Shown here: positions 7,356-9,949 of the stretch, in pieces
How positions within the stretch are numbered: the stretch's first letter is position 1
Layout: every line of letters begins with the position of its first letter
NCBI GenBank assembly: GCA_964465145.1
Contig: CAYXJR010000119.1
Location: forward strand, 1 to 9,949
Origin: JAUVKA01 sp964465145
Lineage (GTDB): Bacteria; Bacteroidota; Bacteroidia; Bacteroidales; UBA12481
Length of the DNA stretch: 9,949 nt
Direction of reading: 5' to 3'
Notes under the pieces: generated by a model
What the model saw: only the letters and a program-made list of their open reading frames with translations
What the model was told of the DNA's origin: nothing
Databases searched by the model: none
Position numbers and translations under genes: made by a program

Positions 7356-8732
7356 ATGACCAACCGAAGAGAATTTATCAAGAAATCAGCCATTGGAGCT
7401 GCAGGTGTTGCTTTAGGGGCACATGCTTTTTCAGCTAAATCCTATGTGCGTATTATGGGTGCCAACGACAGAATCGTAATGGGGGTTATCGGCCTCCGTG
7501 GACGCGGAGGAGATTTGTTAATAAACTTCGCTGATATGTACGGGGATGGCGTAGACATCAAGACCATCTGTGATGTGGACACCCAATTCTTTGATGAACG
7601 TGTGGCTGCGGCAGCAGAAAGGCAGAACGGTAACAAGCCCGGTACCCTTACTGATATGCGCAAAATATATGACGATCCTGATATTGATGCAGTAGCGATT
7701 GCTACACCAAATTTCTGGCATGCACTGGCTACCGTATGGGCCTGTCAGGCTGGAAAGCATGTGTATGTTGAGAAACCCGCTTCACATAATATATGGGAAG
7801 GCCGGAAAATGGTTGAAGCTGCACGCAAATACAATAGAATAGTCCAGGTAGGATTTCAAAACCGATCCATCAGCAATATGATGCAGGCAATGAATTTCCT
7901 CCACGATGGTGGTATAGGCGAAGTGTTCGAGGCCAGGGGCATGTGTTTTAAACCAAGGGATTCTTTTGGAATAGCACCTGACAGCATGCCGCCATCAACC
8001 CTCGATTATGATATGTGGCTAGGGCCGGTTCAGTACCGTCCATACAACGAGAAAAAGGGACACTATAACTGGCACTGGTTCTGGGATACAGGTAATGGCG
8101 ACACAGGTAACCAGGGACCGCATCAGTTTGATATTGCCCGCTGGGGCCTTAATAAGAAAGAACACCCTGTGAAGATCCAGTCAATGGGCGGTATCTATGG
8201 AATTGATCCTAAGGAGTGTGAACAGGAAACCCCCAACACCCAGATGTCGGTTTTTGAATACAAAGACGGTAAGATCCTGGAATTTGAAACCCGTGGCCGC
8301 TATACAAATGGTGAAGCCAATACCAATGTTAAGATCGGTAACCTGTTTTATGGCACCGAAGGCTGGATGGAGATCAACGGCAGCAACTGGAAAGCCTATA
8401 AAGAAAGATCCAATGAAGCATTTGCCGGCTCAGACATGGAAGCAAGCGCCGCTATTGGTGGTGATAAAACCTTCCGGACCGCTCCTGACAGCAAGGGGCA
8501 CTTTGGTAACTTTATTGATGGTGTTCGCTCAGGTAACCGTTTCGATCTGAATGCCGATATAGAAACCGGACATATGTCTACTGCCCTGCCTCACCTGGCC
8601 AACATTGCCCTCAGGGTCGGCACCAGTTTGCGCTTTGATGATGAGTTTGAGAGATTCATCGGAAATGAACAAGCCAATATGATGCTAACCAGAAACTACC
8701 GGGCTCCTTATATTGTACCTGACAAGGTGTAA
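7356..8732 (+). CDS. Tat-exported Gfo/Idh/MocA-family oxidoreductase
   Basis: A 458-aa NAD(P)-dependent sugar or cyclitol dehydrogenase-type enzyme. The N-terminus MTNRREFIKKSAIGAAGVAL is a twin-arginine signal (Arg4-Arg5) with a cleavage region around AHAFSA, so the protein is exported folded with its cofactor. The Rossmann glycine-rich loop GVIGLRGRGG is at 43-52 with CDVD about 30 residues later. The family motif EKP is at 139-141, and GNQGPHQFDIARW carries His256 and Asp259, the usual catalytic pair of the C-terminal half. The ending RAPYIVPDKV is, from memory, typical of the Bacteroidota Tat-Gfo/Idh subgroup. Substrate unknown; some exported members of this superfamily are GH109 glycosidases that use NAD+, and nothing here settles that. 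The ATG at 7356 is chosen over the in-frame TTG at 7326 because the Tat signal begins there. Its stop is followed at once by the 7-bp tandem repeat. Confidence 0.93.
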   Translation: MTNRREFIKKSAIGAAGVALGAHAFSAKSYVRIMGANDRIVMGVIGLRGRGGDLLINFADMYGDGVDIKTICDVDTQFFDERVAAAAERQNGNKPGTLTDMRKIYDDPDIDAVAIATPNFWHALATVWACQAGKHVYVEKPASHNIWEGRKMVEAARKYNRIVQVGFQNRSISNMMQAMNFLHDGGIGEVFEARGMCFKPRDSFGIAPDSMPPSTLDYDMWLGPVQYRPYNEKKGHYNWHWFWDTGNGDTGNQGPHQFDIARWGLNKKEHPVKIQSMGGIYGIDPKECEQETPNTQMSVFEYKDGKILEFETRGRYTNGEANTNVKIGNLFYGTEGWMEINGSNWKAYKERSNEAFAGSDMEASAAIGGDKTFRTAPDSKGHFGNFIDGVRSGNRFDLNADIETGHMSTALPHLANIALRVGTSLRFDDEFERFIGNEQANMMLTRNYRAPYIVPDKV

Positions 8733-8734
8733 AA

Positions 8735-8775
8735 ACGGGGAACGGGGAACGGGGAACAGGGAGCGGGGAACAGGA
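8735..8775 (+). repeat. 7-bp GC-rich tandem repeat, about 5.9 copies
   Basis: Unit ACGGGGA repeated head to tail: three perfect copies (8735-8755), then ACAGGGA, GCGGGGA and a partial ACAGGA. It begins two bases after the oxidoreductase stop. Such runs, which if translated give peptides like GERGTGNRERGTG, are in my recollection common intergenic minisatellites in Bacteroidota and are often mistaken for N-termini of proteins. It is strongly G-rich on the plus strand, unlike the surrounding DNA, and is a likely recombination-prone junction. Confidence 0.9.
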
Positions 8776-8793
8776 CTAGCCGATACTGTTTCG

Positions 8794-9918
8794 GTGGTCG
8801 CCGCAGGTGATCTCTTTGGAAATTCAAAGGATGAATTGGTGCTAGGAGCTGATTCCACTCTATTTATTTATCAGCTTATTAATGATTCTGCTGCCTTGCT
8901 TTATTCTACTGTACTAACTGATGAAGTGCTTCTACTACAAATCGGGGATGCTGATAATGATGGTGAAAATGATCTGGTGGCAGTCACAGGAAGGAAAAGA
9001 TACCAGAAAACCGAGGTGAAGGTATATCTGATTGATCAGGAAAAAAACGAATGGCAAATTGAGAAATTGTATTCCAAGTATTCAGCCCGACCACAGGCAA
9101 CCAGTATGATCATTGCCAACTATCCTGATGAGGATAAGCAATCTATAATTGTATCTTATTTTGAATCGAAGTATTTGGTGGAAACGGTTGTAATTACGCA
9201 GAATGATGACTCCTGGAATTCCGAAGTTTTGTCAGTTAAAAGGATGGCTATGACCAGGGATGTAGGAGTCTTGGACTGGGATAAAAAAGGAGATCCAAAA
9301 GCAGAGATGGCAGTTGGAAGAGTTTATGGGGACGAAATTGGAATGCTTGGAGATGCCTGCATTTTTGGCTCTGATAATATTTATCTCCCCTCGAAAAGAG
9401 GTGTCAAAGCCGTGAAAATTGGAGACGGGGACAATGATAGGGAAAATGAAATATATATTGGTGATGGATGGCATCAGGATTATGGCAAAATAGCTAGAGG
9501 AAGATTGGCTGAAATTGATCATAGAAACTCAGATATCACCTATGAACTGATCGAGGATGTGAAATATCAATATGAAACCAGCCAGATAGAAATCGCCGAC
9601 ATTAACAGTGATGGCCTGAATGAAGTCATCACCAGAGGGAACCGCTTCATCAGGATCTATCAAAAAGGGAAAGAGGATTGGATGGTATTCACCGATAGTT
9701 TATTACCTGTTAAGCAGTTTTGCATTGGAGACGTTTCTGGCGACAAACACCCTGAGCTCATCTTTGCAGGTCCTAAGGTGAAGTTATTCAATCTTGGCAA
9801 TCTGGAATTCAGCACAGATCTGGGAGAGGGAATTGTTACCGAACCAATATCACCCGACTCTATAATTGGGGAAGCTGCACCTGAATTAAGCATGTTAACC
9901 CAAGTTGAAAATACTTAG
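8794..9918 (+). CDS. FG-GAP/VCBS beta-propeller protein, 5'-truncated
   Basis: About 374 aa of beta-propeller repeats. Calcium-binding-like FG-GAP loops are visible at residues 51-60 (GDADNDGEND), 210-219 (GDGDNDRENE), 268-277 (ADINSDGLNE) and 312-321 (GDVSGDKHPE), with weaker ones near the start (AAGDLFGNSKDE) and middle (LDWDKKGDPKAE), about six blades. Such proteins are normally secreted or surface-bound and bind ligands or partners. Here no signal peptide is present. The frame stays open leftwards through the tandem repeat to a TTG at 8713 inside the oxidoreductase gene, giving a low-complexity leader that is not credible. The first acceptable internal start is GTG at 8794, already inside a blade. 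The gene is therefore read as having lost its 5' end at the repeat. Expression is doubtful; if made, it would stay in the cytoplasm. The rest of the frame is intact, so the loss may be recent. Confidence 0.75.
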   Translation: MVAAGDLFGNSKDELVLGADSTLFIYQLINDSAALLYSTVLTDEVLLLQIGDADNDGENDLVAVTGRKRYQKTEVKVYLIDQEKNEWQIEKLYSKYSARPQATSMIIANYPDEDKQSIIVSYFESKYLVETVVITQNDDSWNSEVLSVKRMAMTRDVGVLDWDKKGDPKAEMAVGRVYGDEIGMLGDACIFGSDNIYLPSKRGVKAVKIGDGDNDRENEIYIGDGWHQDYGKIARGRLAEIDHRNSDITYELIEDVKYQYETSQIEIADINSDGLNEVITRGNRFIRIYQKGKEDWMVFTDSLLPVKQFCIGDVSGDKHPELIFAGPKVKLFNLGNLEFSTDLGEGIVTEPISPDSIIGEAAPELSMLTQVENT

Positions 9919-9949
9919 TTAATAATTGATTAAAAACACTGTTTTTTGG

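Noticed and set aside
7356..8732. Firm assignment of the oxidoreductase to GH109 (NAD-dependent alpha-N-acetylgalactosaminidase)
   Set aside because: The fold and Tat signal fit, but they fit the wider Gfo/Idh/MocA superfamily equally well and I see no diagnostic GH109 residue.
9932..9946. Weak hairpin AAAAAC-ACT-GTTTTT after the propeller gene as a terminator
   Set aside because: The stem is six mostly A-T pairs with a 3-base loop, and the window ends just beyond, so it cannot be told from ordinary AT-rich DNA.

Overview
This window looks like a piece of a Bacteroidota genome, probably an environmental polysaccharide degrader. It carries exported or lipoprotein glycan-degrading enzymes. A Tat-exported Gfo/Idh/MocA oxidoreductase of a type common in that phylum is present. 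Clear Shine-Dalgarno sequences are absent before nearly all genes, and several start sites are preceded by matches to the Bacteroidota -7 promoter element TAnnTTTG. No tRNA, rRNA, CRISPR array, transposase or SusC/SusD pair is visible.

Layout, left to right. (1) 29-1861 (+): a secreted 610-residue protein of unknown function with probable beta-sandwich architecture. (2) About 1871-1986 (+): the 5' remnant of a lipoprotein gene. A signal peptide and lipobox are readable but have no in-frame start, and the frame stops after about 36 codons where it meets the 3' end of the oppositely oriented next gene. (3) 1940-6109 (-): a two-gene operon whose first gene is a GH78 alpha-L-rhamnosidase lipoprotein, followed 18 bp later by a six-hairpin (alpha/alpha)6 glycosidase-like lipoprotein. 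(4) 6110-6351: a divergent intergenic region with two near-identical 15-bp dyads (GATGC-N5-GCATC) whose centres are 42 bp apart, and a Bacteroidota-type promoter facing right. (5) 6352-6798 (+): a four-helix membrane protein, ending 1 bp from the convergent end of (6) 6800-7210 (-), a small helical soluble protein. (7) 7356-8732 (+): a Tat-exported Gfo/Idh/MocA oxidoreductase. (8) 8735-8775: a GC-rich 7-bp tandem repeat. (9) About 8794-9918 (+): an FG-GAP/VCBS beta-propeller gene that has lost its 5' end, since it has no signal peptide and runs straight out of the tandem repeat.

How it fits together: the GH78 enzyme and the six-hairpin protein probably act together on a rhamnose-containing glycan at the cell surface or in the periplasm. 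The oxidoreductase and the 610-residue protein may act on the same or related sugars, but the sequence does not identify the substrate. The most notable structural point is that a headless FG-GAP gene and a tailless lipoprotein gene lie on the same strand and flank the central block. This suggests that the block (about 1.95-8.73 kb) was inserted or rearranged here, possibly splitting one ancestral gene. That is a hypothesis to test, not a demonstrated fact.
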